Shown: positions 36,485 through 44,768 of the stretch, one piece after another
How the letters are laid out: every line of letters begins with the position of its first letter
Numbering within the stretch: the stretch's first letter is position 1
Assembly: GCA_902788865.1 (NCBI GenBank)
Contig: CADALZ010000004.1
Location: 1 to 64,000, forward strand
Direction: 5' to 3'
Length of the DNA stretch: 64,000 nucleotides
Origin: an uncultured Bacteroidales bacterium
Lineage (GTDB): Bacteria; Bacteroidota; Bacteroidia; Bacteroidales; Bacteroidaceae
Position numbers and translations under genes: made by a program
Notes under the pieces: model-generated
Seen by the model: only the letters and a program-made list of their open reading frames with translations
What the model was told of the DNA's origin: nothing
Database searches by the model: none

Positions 36485-38521
36485 ATGAAAAAGTTAGTAT
36501 CTAATGTGGTAACTCTGAGCCTCATCATGGCAGGCACACTTACCTCTTGTCAGCAACAGCAGGAATCAGACCCACTGATTTCGCACATCGACTCATCCGT
36601 ACGTCCGCAAGACGACTTCTTTGAGTTTGCCAACGGCGCTTGGTTCAAACAGAATCCTATCCCTGCGTCTGAAACCAGCAATGGTATCTTCGTGACTGTA
36701 GGTGATACGGTTGACGCACAGGTTTATAATATCTGCTTGGAGGCCATGGAGGCGGGAGCCCCTGAAGGCAGCAACATGCAGAAGATAGGCGACCTCTACT
36801 TCAGTGGCATGGACAGCGTGACTATCAACCAAAACGGCATCAAGGATCTGCAGCCCGACCTTGCGAAGATAGATGCTGTGAAGAACCTCAAGGAACTGCC
36901 TACTATGGTGGCTTATGTCTCTACCATCTCTGGCTCTCCGATGTTCCGCTTCGGTATAGGCCAAGACACCAAGAACAGCAGCAAGAACACAGCCAGCTTG
37001 GCACAGGGCGGTCTCTCTATGCCCGACCGTCGCTACTATGTAGAGAACGATGCCAATGCGCAGGAGATACGCGCTAAGTTCGTGGAGTATGCACAGGGCA
37101 TCTTCCAGACTTTAGGCTATGACGAGGCCAAAGCCAAGGTGTCTGCACAGCAGTTGCTGGCTGTAGAGACCTCACTGGCACAGGCTTCTCGCAAGCGCGA
37201 AGATCTGCGTGATCCTTATGAGAACTATCACCCACTGCCCTTCAAAGAGGTGCAGAAGTTGACTCCCGACTTCGACTTCACTGCTTACCTGAAGGAGCTG
37301 GGCCTGGAGAAGGTAGATACCATCGACGTAGGTCAGCCTGAATTCTTCACCACACTGAACAAGACATTGAAGCAATATAGCATAGACACTTGGAAAGACT
37401 ATCTGAAGTTTAAGTACATCAACGGCCTGACCAGCTATCTGGACGATAAGACCTACATGCTGAGCTTCGACTTCTTCTCTAAGGCTCTGAACGGTGTAGA
37501 GGAACCACGTCCACGCTGGAAGCGCACAGTGAGCATCACCAACAGCATTCTGGGCGACCTTATCGGTCAGGAATATGTGGCTAAGTACCTCCCTGCAGGC
37601 ACTAAGGAGAAATTCGTGGAGATAGGCAAGAATATCAAGGAGACCTTTGCAGAGCATATCCGCGCCTTGGATTGGATGAGCGATGCCACCAAGGAAAAAG
37701 CGCTGCAGAAGTTGGAAGCTGTTAATATGAAGTTGGCTTATCCCGATGAGTGGAAGGACCTCAGCGCTCTCAAGATCACGCGCAACTCCTTCGTGCAGAA
37801 TGCCATCAACGCCTCTAAGTGGAGCACTGCCCGCATGATAGAACGCTATGGCAAGCCTGTAGATCGCACCGAATGGCACATGCAGCCACACACCTACAAT
37901 GCTTACTACAGCCCATCAAACAATGAGATCTGCATCCCAGGATGCAACATCATCGTGCCTGGTTTCGAAGGCCGCATGCCTGATGATGCCGTACTCTATG
38001 CCATTATCGGTGGCAGCACTTTCGGTCATGAGGTGAGTCATGGCTTCGACGATGAGGGCAGTCAGTTTGACGCTGAGGGCAACCTCTCCAACTGGTGGAG
38101 CGAGGAAGACCGTGCCAAGTTTGAGGCTAAGACGCAGCAAATCATCGACCAGTTCAATAGCTACGAAGTGCAGCCTGGTCTGTTTATCAACGGTGCCCTT
38201 ACTGCTGGTGAGAACATCGGTGATTTGGGTGGCCTCATGGTAGGTCTGGATGCCTTCAAGAAGACAGAACAATATAAGAACAATGTCATCATAGGTGGTT
38301 ATACCCCACTGCAGCGCTTCTTCCTGGGGCATGCACAGGCTTGGATGGTGCAGATGCGCCCAGAGGCCCTGGCCATGCGCGTGAAGAGCAATGAGCACTC
38401 TCCTGCCAAGTGGAGAGTATGGGGTCCGCTGCAAGACTGTGATGCCTTCTTCGAGGCATGGGATGTGAAAGAAGGCGACGGCATGTGGCGTGCACCTGAA
38501 GATCGTGTAAAGATTTGGTAA
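36485..38521 (+). CDS. M13 family zinc metallopeptidase (neprilysin/PepO-like), lipoprotein
   Basis: 678 residues. A lipobox ends at C22 (MAGTLTSC), so it is a lipid-anchored envelope endopeptidase. PQDDFFEFANGAWF is the M13 N-terminal signature. The zinc site is HEVSH in FGHEVSHGFDDEG (near 515), with the third ligand in GENIGDLGG (near 577). The C-terminus ends in VKIW, matching the family's conserved CxxW-like end without the cysteine. It probably degrades oligopeptides. It is two bases upstream of dacB. Confidence 0.93.
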   Translation: MKKLVSNVVTLSLIMAGTLTSCQQQQESDPLISHIDSSVRPQDDFFEFANGAWFKQNPIPASETSNGIFVTVGDTVDAQVYNICLEAMEAGAPEGSNMQKIGDLYFSGMDSVTINQNGIKDLQPDLAKIDAVKNLKELPTMVAYVSTISGSPMFRFGIGQDTKNSSKNTASLAQGGLSMPDRRYYVENDANAQEIRAKFVEYAQGIFQTLGYDEAKAKVSAQQLLAVETSLAQASRKREDLRDPYENYHPLPFKEVQKLTPDFDFTAYLKELGLEKVDTIDVGQPEFFTTLNKTLKQYSIDTWKDYLKFKYINGLTSYLDDKTYMLSFDFFSKALNGVEEPRPRWKRTVSITNSILGDLIGQEYVAKYLPAGTKEKFVEIGKNIKETFAEHIRALDWMSDATKEKALQKLEAVNMKLAYPDEWKDLSALKITRNSFVQNAINASKWSTARMIERYGKPVDRTEWHMQPHTYNAYYSPSNNEICIPGCNIIVPGFEGRMPDDAVLYAIIGGSTFGHEVSHGFDDEGSQFDAEGNLSNWWSEEDRAKFEAKTQQIIDQFNSYEVQPGLFINGALTAGENIGDLGGLMVGLDAFKKTEQYKNNVIIGGYTPLQRFFLGHAQAWMVQMRPEALAMRVKSNEHSPAKWRVWGPLQDCDAFFEAWDVKEGDGMWRAPEDRVKIW

Positions 38522-38522
38522 G

Positions 38523-39956
38523 ATGAAGCATCTGCTGGTATTCATAGGATGTCTGCTCCTGCCGTGGCTGATGCAAGCCCAGGAGACAACGACAGAAGTT
38601 GACGCACTGACCTTACGTCTGGACAGTGTGGTGAAAGCTAATCTACCCAGTGGCTCCAACGTGGGCATCATGGTCTATGACCTCATGAGTGGGAAGACCG
38701 CCTATGAATACCAGTCGGAAATGCTGGGACGACCAGCCTCCACCATGAAGCTGCTGACCTCCATCACAGCCCTCTCTCTGCCACAAAGCGAAGAGCCTTT
38801 CCGCACGGAGCTGTGGTATGATGGCGAAATAAAGCAAGACACCCTCTATGGCAATGTCTATGTGGTGGGAGGTTTCGATCCTGAATTTGATGAAGAAGCG
38901 CTGAACCTCTTTGCTGATAATATTGCAGCACTGAAAGTGAGGCATATCGCAGGGTATGTCTATGGCGATGTATCAATGAAAGATTCGCTCTATTGGGGCA
39001 GCGGGTGGCTTTGGGATGACAACCCTGAAGCTTTCCAGCCCTACCTCTCACCCTTGATGCTCAACAAAGGTGCCGTGAAGATCACTGCAACTGCCGCCAA
39101 TGCTGGAGAACGGGCGCATATTGTCGCCACGCCCGCATCGACCTACTACACCATCAGCAACCAGACTGTAAGCAAGCAAACTAAGGCCGGTGCTTTCAAG
39201 GTGACACGCGGATGGCTGGAGAACGACAATCACATCATCGTGAGTGGCAACATCAGCAACAGAGGTACTGCGAGCATCAACATGTATCGCTCGCAAGACT
39301 TCTTCATGCATACACTGCTCGACCAGCTGAAGACACGTGGCGTAGTGGTGGCGCAGGGATATGGCTACACCGAACTTCCCACCAATGGGTGCAAACAGTT
39401 GGTGGTTTATCTTACCCCTATGCAAGATGTGCTCAATGAGATGTTAAAGGAGAGCGACAATCTGAATGCCGAGGCCATGCTTTATCGAATAGCCGCACAG
39501 ACTACTGGCAAAAAGCATCTCTCTGCTGCCGATGGTACAGATGCCATCAAGAAGTTGATTGGTCGCTTGGGACTGAAAGCAGATAATTACAGATTGGTGG
39601 ATGGCTGCGGACTTTCCAACTACGATTATCTTTCTCCCCAGTTATTAGTAGCTTTCTTAAGATATGCCTATACCAATCAATCCATCTATCAGCGCCTTCT
39701 GAAAGCACTGCCAATCGGAGGCATAGACGGCACCCTCAAGACCCGCATGCGTAGGGGCACTCCTTCGTATAATGTGGTGCATGCCAAGACAGGGTCATAC
39801 ACTGCTGTGAATTGCTTAGCTGGCTATCTCAAGACCAGAAGTGGACACGACATCGCTTTCGCCATCATGAACCAGAATGCCCTCTCCGCACAAGCAGCCC
39901 GCAATTTCCAAGACAAGCTCTGCGATGAATTGATTACTACTCCACTGCTTCGCTAA
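38523..39956 (+). CDS. dacB: D-alanyl-D-alanine carboxypeptidase/endopeptidase (PBP4, S13)
   Basis: 477 residues with a signal peptide (1-20, ends LMQAQ). Penicillin-binding motifs: SxxK in RPASTMKLLTS (near 60), SxN in KESDNLNAEAM (near 308), and KTG in HAKTGSYTAV (near 423). It trims D-Ala or cuts peptide cross-links in peptidoglycan. The large insert between the first two motifs is typical of PBP4. Probably transcribed with the peptidase before it. Confidence 0.94.
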   Translation: MKHLLVFIGCLLLPWLMQAQETTTEVDALTLRLDSVVKANLPSGSNVGIMVYDLMSGKTAYEYQSEMLGRPASTMKLLTSITALSLPQSEEPFRTELWYDGEIKQDTLYGNVYVVGGFDPEFDEEALNLFADNIAALKVRHIAGYVYGDVSMKDSLYWGSGWLWDDNPEAFQPYLSPLMLNKGAVKITATAANAGERAHIVATPASTYYTISNQTVSKQTKAGAFKVTRGWLENDNHIIVSGNISNRGTASINMYRSQDFFMHTLLDQLKTRGVVVAQGYGYTELPTNGCKQLVVYLTPMQDVLNEMLKESDNLNAEAMLYRIAAQTTGKKHLSAADGTDAIKKLIGRLGLKADNYRLVDGCGLSNYDYLSPQLLVAFLRYAYTNQSIYQRLLKALPIGGIDGTLKTRMRRGTPSYNVVHAKTGSYTAVNCLAGYLKTRSGHDIAFAIMNQNALSAQAARNFQDKLCDELITTPLLR

Positions 39957-40044
39957 ACGGATAAAATCATCCCCTTTTTCAAATTATTAAGCCCCAATTT
40001 AACATCCTTTCACAAATCGAGGCTTCTACGCATTATTATCTCCG

Positions 40045-40052
40045 TATCTTTG
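40045..40052 (+). promoter_or_regulatory. -7 box for the acyl-CoA ligase gene
   Basis: TATCTTTG, 28 bases before the ATG at 40081; no clear -33 element. Confidence 0.5.
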
Positions 40053-40080
40053 TTGCCACGAACAAAAGAAAAAGAAAATT

Positions 40081-41730
40081 ATGTGGCAACTATCTGAAAG
40101 AACTATAGGGCAATGGCTGGAATACTGGGCAGCCAGAGACCCAGAACGAGAGTTTATCATCTATTCTGACCGTGATCTGCGATGGACGTTCAGAAAGTTC
40201 AACGAACGTGTGGACAGCTTGGCCAAAGGACTGATGTCCATTGGCGTGAAGAAAGGGACGCATGTAGGCATCTGGGCCAGCAATGTGCCCGACTGGAACA
40301 CCATGTTCTTTGCCTGCTCTAAGATAGGAGCTATCACCATCACCGTAAATACCAACTTCAAGCAGTTTGAAATAGAAGACCTCTGCCTCATGTCGGACAT
40401 GGAGGTGCTCTGCATCGTGGAGCATGAGAAAGACAACAACTTCTTGGACATGACCTACCAGATGCTACCAGAACTGCGTACGCATGAACGCGGGAAACTT
40501 GACAGTGTCCGCTTCCCTAATATGAAGGCTGTGATCTATATGGGCACAGAGCAGCATAAGGGTATGTACACCCTCAATGAGCTGATGCTGCTGGGATTGA
40601 CCATCGGAGAGGGTACCTATCAGAAAGCTAAGAATGCCTGCAGCTGCTACGATGCCATCAACATACAGTACACCAGTGGCACCACCGGCTTCCCCAAAGG
40701 GGCTATGCTCACACATTATGGCATCTGCAATAATGGCTTCTCTACAGGGGAACATCTGGGCTTCACACAAAACACAAAGCTCTGCATCTGTGTGCCGCTG
40801 TTTCACTGCTTCGGACTGGTATTGTCTGTGCTCAACTGCCTGACACACGGCTGCACGATGGTCATCACCAAACGCTTCGATCCGCTGCTGGTATTGGCCA
40901 GCATTCACAAAGAGCGCTGCACTTCGCTTTTCGGAGTGCCAACGATGTATATCAACCTGCTGCACCATCCCATGTTCGACCTTTTCGATCTTACCAGCCT
41001 GCATGCTGGCATCATGGCTGGCTCTCTCTGCCCTATCGAGCTTATCAAAGAGGTGGAGCAACGCATGCACATGATAGTGACCAGTGAATATGGACTCACT
41101 GAGGCATCGCCTGGCATGACACAGACTTGGTGGAGCGATCCGCTGGAGGTGCGAGCCAATACGGTGGGACGCGTCTTTGAGCACATAGAGGTGAAAGTGC
41201 TTGATCCAGAAGGCAACGAGTGCCCTGTAGGCGTCGAAGGAGAACTGTGTAATCGGGGATATAACAACACGCTGGGCTACTACAAAGACCCGGTAGCTAC
41301 GGCACAACTGATAGACAAGAACCGCTGGCTGCACAGTGGAGACTTAGGATTCAAGGATGCCGATGGCAACTTCCACGTGACGGGACGCATCAAAGACATG
41401 ATTATCCGTGGTGGTGAAAATATCTACCCCATCGAGATAGAGTCATATATCGAGAGCATGCCAGAAATCAAGATGGTGCAAGTGGTAGGCGTCCCATCCA
41501 AGAAATATGGCGAGGAAGTGGGGGCTTTCATCTTGCTGAAAGAGGGATGCACTCTGCAAGAAACTGACGTGCGCGACTACTGCAACGGACAGATAGCCCG
41601 CTATAAGATACCGAAGTACATCTTCTTCATCAAGGATTTTCCTCTGACTGGCAGTGGTAAGGTGCAGAAATACAAACTGCGCGAGATGAGTGTGCAGCTA
41701 TGCAAGGAGCGAGGCATAGAAGTGAGGTAG
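40081..41730 (+). CDS. AMP-binding acyl-CoA synthetase
   Basis: 549 residues of the ANL adenylate-forming superfamily. The ATP loop is QYTSGTTGFPKGAMLTH (near 198), the adenine motif SEYGLTEASPGMTQ (near 335), and the hinge region HSGDLGFKDADGNFHVTGR with KDMIIRGGENIYPIEIE (near 420-460). The catalytic lysine is in LTGSGKVQKYKL (near 527). It activates a carboxylic acid, probably fatty, to the acyl-CoA; chain length cannot be read. It stands alone and faces a small convergent gene 2 bp after its stop. Confidence 0.92.
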   Translation: MWQLSERTIGQWLEYWAARDPEREFIIYSDRDLRWTFRKFNERVDSLAKGLMSIGVKKGTHVGIWASNVPDWNTMFFACSKIGAITITVNTNFKQFEIEDLCLMSDMEVLCIVEHEKDNNFLDMTYQMLPELRTHERGKLDSVRFPNMKAVIYMGTEQHKGMYTLNELMLLGLTIGEGTYQKAKNACSCYDAINIQYTSGTTGFPKGAMLTHYGICNNGFSTGEHLGFTQNTKLCICVPLFHCFGLVLSVLNCLTHGCTMVITKRFDPLLVLASIHKERCTSLFGVPTMYINLLHHPMFDLFDLTSLHAGIMAGSLCPIELIKEVEQRMHMIVTSEYGLTEASPGMTQTWWSDPLEVRANTVGRVFEHIEVKVLDPEGNECPVGVEGELCNRGYNNTLGYYKDPVATAQLIDKNRWLHSGDLGFKDADGNFHVTGRIKDMIIRGGENIYPIEIESYIESMPEIKMVQVVGVPSKKYGEEVGAFILLKEGCTLQETDVRDYCNGQIARYKIPKYIFFIKDFPLTGSGKVQKYKLREMSVQLCKERGIEVR

Positions 41731-41732
41731 CT

Positions 41733-42089
41733 TCAATACTTCCGCTTTAGAATCTCCGACCAGATGAAAGCCTTGCGCACATCGTCCATAGACTCGAAAG
41801 CATAAGGTGAAGGCTGCTCCTCATGTTCCTCTGGCGCTTTCAGTTCGTCCTTCACGTAATTATTGCGCCCAATAAAATCGGAAGAAGGCTGGAAAGATTT
41901 CTTAGTGGCAGGCTTGGGAGCAGTAGCTTTCTTGCGCAGCTTTGTCAGATCCTTGATGATCGACTTTGGCGTAGGGGCAGCAGTTTCATCCTCAGCAGCT
42001 TCTTCCATGGCCAACTTCCGCTTACTGTACACCACGCTGGCCACCATCATGCCCAGGAATACCAGAAATCCAAATAGTCCGTCATCCAT
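41733..42089 (-). CDS. Small membrane-anchored protein, function unknown
   Basis: 118 residues. One N-terminal transmembrane helix (about 5-22, GFLVFLGMMVASVVY) is followed by a charged, lysine- and proline-containing region with predicted disorder and a short helical end (MDDVRKAFIWSEILKRKY). I do not recognise a family. It is convergent with the acyl-CoA ligase gene. Confidence 0.7.
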   Translation of the reverse strand: MDDGLFGFLVFLGMMVASVVYSKRKLAMEEAAEDETAAPTPKSIIKDLTKLRKKATAPKPATKKSFQPSSDFIGRNNYVKDELKAPEEHEEQPSPYAFESMDDVRKAFIWSEILKRKY

Positions 42090-42155
42090 AATCCTACCAG
42101 TTTAAAAATTCGACAAGCAAATATAAAAAGATATTTTCGTTTAAGCAAGGGAAAA

Positions 42156-42238
42156 TAAAAAAAGGGCAGTTTCACAACTACCCTCCTTCCAATTTTAACC
42201 TAAACCTTAACTATGAAAAAATCTAATTTTTTCTCCGA
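42156..42238 (-). ncRNA. Candidate small structured RNA
   Basis: On the minus strand a -7 box TAACTTTG (42241-42248 reversed), with TTTA 19 bases upstream, is followed by a perfect 8-bp hairpin GAAAAAAT-TAG-ATTTTTTC (42215-42233). A second hairpin GGGTAGTT-GTGA-AACTGCCC (42164-42183) follows, then TTTTTTT (42157-42163). Promoter, stem and terminator are in the right order and spacing for an RNA of about 80 nt. No reading frame fits. It resembles sequences I associate with Bacteroidales intergenic regions, but I cannot name a family. Confidence 0.5.
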
Positions 42239-42447
42239 TGCAAAGTTAATCATAAATTCTGAAATAATAAAGAACTGTAATAATAACAGCGTTATATTTA
42301 GAATATTTAACAATACCAGCTGTTTATCTTTCAGTTTGATAGTTTCTTTTTGTCAGAGAGCAAACTTTTTTAGTTCAGATTGCACATCAGATTCCCATCT
42401 CTATACGCTTCACTCCTGCCATACCTTCAAAAAAATAAGCGGCCAGA

Positions 42448-42479
42448 TTTTATTCTGCATCTGGTTTGTATTATCTTTG
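42448..42479 (+). promoter_or_regulatory. Promoter for miaB
   Basis: TTTT (42448-42451) and TATCTTTG (42472-42479), spacer 20, 30 bases before the miaB ATG. Confidence 0.6.
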
Positions 42480-42509
42480 CACCAGAAATCAACTATACAT
42501 TATTATTAT

Positions 42510-43883
42510 ATGAAGAACGAAACGGGAGCAGACTTAAAATCTGCGACTGAAAAGGAGACTAAGAAACTTTTCATCGAAACCTACGGCTGCCAGATGAATG
42601 TGGCCGATAGTGAAGTGGTGGCATCTATCATGCAGATGGCAGGCTATGAGGTGGCAGAAACACTTGAGGAGGCCGATGCCGTCTTTATGAACACCTGTTC
42701 GGTGCGTGAGAATGCCGAACAGAAAATCTATAACCGCCTGGAGTTTTTCCGCTCACTGAAAGGCAAGCGTAAGAATGGCCTCATAGTGGGAGTGCTGGGA
42801 TGCATGGCAGAGCACATCAAAGACGAGCTTATCACCAAGCACCATGCCGACCTTGTGGTGGGCCCTGATGCCTATCTGAATCTGCCAGAACTGATAGCTG
42901 CTGTGGAGAATGGTGAGAAAGCCATCAATGTGGAACTCTCTAAGACTGAGACTTATAAGGATGTGATTCCTTCACGCATTGGGGGCAATCGCATCTCTGG
43001 CTTTGTGAGCATCACACGCGGATGTAACAATTTCTGCACCTACTGCATCGTGCCTTATACCCGTGGACGTGAGCGCAGTCGTGACGTGGAAAGCATCTTG
43101 AAAGAGGTTCAAGATCTAGTAGAAAAGGGCTATAAGGAGATTATTCTGCTGGGGCAGAATGTGGATAGCTATCGCTTTGAGAAGGCTGATGGTGAAGTAG
43201 TGAACTTCCCTGCCCTGCTGCGCATCGTAGCGGAAGCAGCCCCTCAGACTCGCATCCGCTTTACAACCTCACATCCCAAAGACATGTGCGATGAGACGCT
43301 TGAAGTCATCGCACAGTATCCTAACGTCTGTAAGCATATCCATTTGCCCGTACAGAGTGGAAGCAACCGCATATTGAAATTGATGAATCGTAAATATACG
43401 CGTGAATGGTATCTGGATCGCATGGCTGCCATCCGTCGCATCATTCCCGATTGTGGCATCAGTACGGATATCTTCTGCGGTTTTCACTCTGAGACCGAGG
43501 AAGACCACCAGCTGTCACTTTCGCTGATGGAAGAGTGCGCTTATGATGCCGCCTTCATGTTCAAGTACAGCGAGCGTAGTGGCACGTATGCAGCCAAGCA
43601 CCTCCCCGATGATGTGCCAGAAGATGTGAAGATTCGTCGCCTCAATGAGATAATTGCTTTGCAGAATCGCCTCAGTGCTGAGCAGAATGCCAAATGCATA
43701 GGAAAAGAATACATCGTGCTGGTGGAAGGTTTCTCCAAACGCTCACGTGCCCAACTCTGTGGACGCACAGAGCAAAACAAGATGGTGGTGTTCGACAAGG
43801 GCAATCACCATGTGGGCGAGTTCGTGAAAGTCAGAATCACAGACTCTTCTTCTGCCACGCTGATGGGAGAAGCAGTAGAATAA
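42510..43883 (+). CDS. miaB: tRNA-2-methylthio-N6-isopentenyladenosine-37 synthase
   Basis: 457 residues, a radical-SAM methylthiotransferase. The N-terminal UPF0004 domain has FIETYGCQMNVADSE with the first cluster cysteine; others are in MNTCSVREN and LGCMAEH. The radical-SAM cluster is CNNFCTYCIVPYTRGRERS (CxxxCxxC, near 170). A TRAM domain ends the protein (ALCxGR-like AQLCGRTEQNKMVVF). It adds the methylthio group at A37 of tRNAs. The start at 42510 is 30 bases after the promoter. Confidence 0.96.
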   Translation: MKNETGADLKSATEKETKKLFIETYGCQMNVADSEVVASIMQMAGYEVAETLEEADAVFMNTCSVRENAEQKIYNRLEFFRSLKGKRKNGLIVGVLGCMAEHIKDELITKHHADLVVGPDAYLNLPELIAAVENGEKAINVELSKTETYKDVIPSRIGGNRISGFVSITRGCNNFCTYCIVPYTRGRERSRDVESILKEVQDLVEKGYKEIILLGQNVDSYRFEKADGEVVNFPALLRIVAEAAPQTRIRFTTSHPKDMCDETLEVIAQYPNVCKHIHLPVQSGSNRILKLMNRKYTREWYLDRMAAIRRIIPDCGISTDIFCGFHSETEEDHQLSLSLMEECAYDAAFMFKYSERSGTYAAKHLPDDVPEDVKIRRLNEIIALQNRLSAEQNAKCIGKEYIVLVEGFSKRSRAQLCGRTEQNKMVVFDKGNHHVGEFVKVRITDSSSATLMGEAVE

Positions 43884-43887
43884 GAAA

Positions 43888-43920
43888 AGATGGTCGCTTT
43901 TTAGGCGACCATCTCTTGTT
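43888..43920. terminator. Shared terminator of miaB and the AraC gene
   Basis: AGATGGTCGC (43888-43897) pairs with GCGACCATCT (43905-43914), followed by TTGTTT. The stop codon and last codons of the convergent AraC gene lie inside the hairpin. Confidence 0.85.
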
Positions 43921-44752
43921 TGCATCCCAGTCTAAAAAATTTAGGACAATACCCCGTCCGCTTTCTGAAGAATTTACTAAACGATGCAATTTCTTCAAAA
44001 CCAAGTATATCACCAATTTCGCCAATACTTAGATTAGTGGTGCGGAGCAAGCGTTTGGCTTCTTCTACAACCCTTTCTGCTAATATTTCTGAAGTAGTTT
44101 TCCCTGTCACTTTTTTAATAACCCTATTTAGATAATTCACATGGACACATAGCTTATCTGCATATTGACTGGGGGTTGTAAGAATACATTTTTGCAGTTC
44201 ACCTTCTGCAGGAAATTGACTATCAAGGATATTAAAGAACAATTCTGTTATTCTCTGTGCTGCACTTTGATAGCATGAAATATCTGATAAGACCGGCAAC
44301 TTTCCTAATTCGTACAAAACAACTGCCATATAGTTCTTTATGAGGATTTGTCCATGCACATCTAAAGTCTGAAACACATCATCCATCTTTTGAAAGATTG
44401 ACTCAAAAAAGGCCTTGTTGTCTGAACTCAACAATAACACAGGCTCCCGCTTAAGCAGTGCAGAAAAAGAAGACGCGCCATCGTCACCAAGAAATTTCGC
44501 ATCAAAAAGGAGAACATAGCAAAACCCGTTTACGCCTGATCCTGCTTCCCATACATATGGAGAAGTAGGATCACTAAGAATAATAGCTGATTTATCCAAC
44601 AAAGTATTTTTACCTGCATAACAAATCTTTCCTCCATCCTTCAAAAAAGCAATGGAGTATAGTTCCTTATCACTAAAGAAAGCTCTTTGAGGCTTAAAAA
44701 CCATTTTCTTTATGCAAAAATACGAAGTATGTATAATGAGATCTGTCATCAC
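43901..44752 (-). CDS. AraC family transcriptional regulator
   Basis: 283 residues. An N-terminal sensing domain of cupin-like character (DKSAIILSDPTSPYVWEAG) is followed by a C-terminal double helix-turn-helix: YADKLCVHVNYLNRVIKKVTG (first HTH, near 195) and LSIGEIGDILGFEEIASFSKFF (second HTH, near 245). It is the last gene of the minus-strand block, 16 bp after the hybrid regulator, and AT-rich like the rest. It probably controls the same locus or a linked one; the effector is unknown. Confidence 0.9.
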   Translation of the reverse strand: MMTDLIIHTSYFCIKKMVFKPQRAFFSDKELYSIAFLKDGGKICYAGKNTLLDKSAIILSDPTSPYVWEAGSGVNGFCYVLLFDAKFLGDDGASSFSALLKREPVLLLSSDNKAFFESIFQKMDDVFQTLDVHGQILIKNYMAVVLYELGKLPVLSDISCYQSAAQRITELFFNILDSQFPAEGELQKCILTTPSQYADKLCVHVNYLNRVIKKVTGKTTSEILAERVVEEAKRLLRTTNLSIGEIGDILGFEEIASFSKFFRKRTGYCPKFFRLGCKQEMVA

Positions 44753-44768
44753 TAAAATTCTTTAATAG

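Larger units (their letters stand above)
42090..42509. other. Intergenic region upstream of miaB
   Basis: 420 bp of AT-rich DNA. It holds a candidate minus-strand small RNA (42156-42238) and the miaB promoter (42448-42479). An open frame continues upstream of miaB to 42213, but it crosses both features and is not protein-like. Confidence 0.7.

Noticed and set aside
42213-42509. N-terminal extension of miaB
   Set aside because: It crosses a promoter and a hairpin, is AT-rich and not conserved in MiaB; the normal N-terminus begins at 42510.
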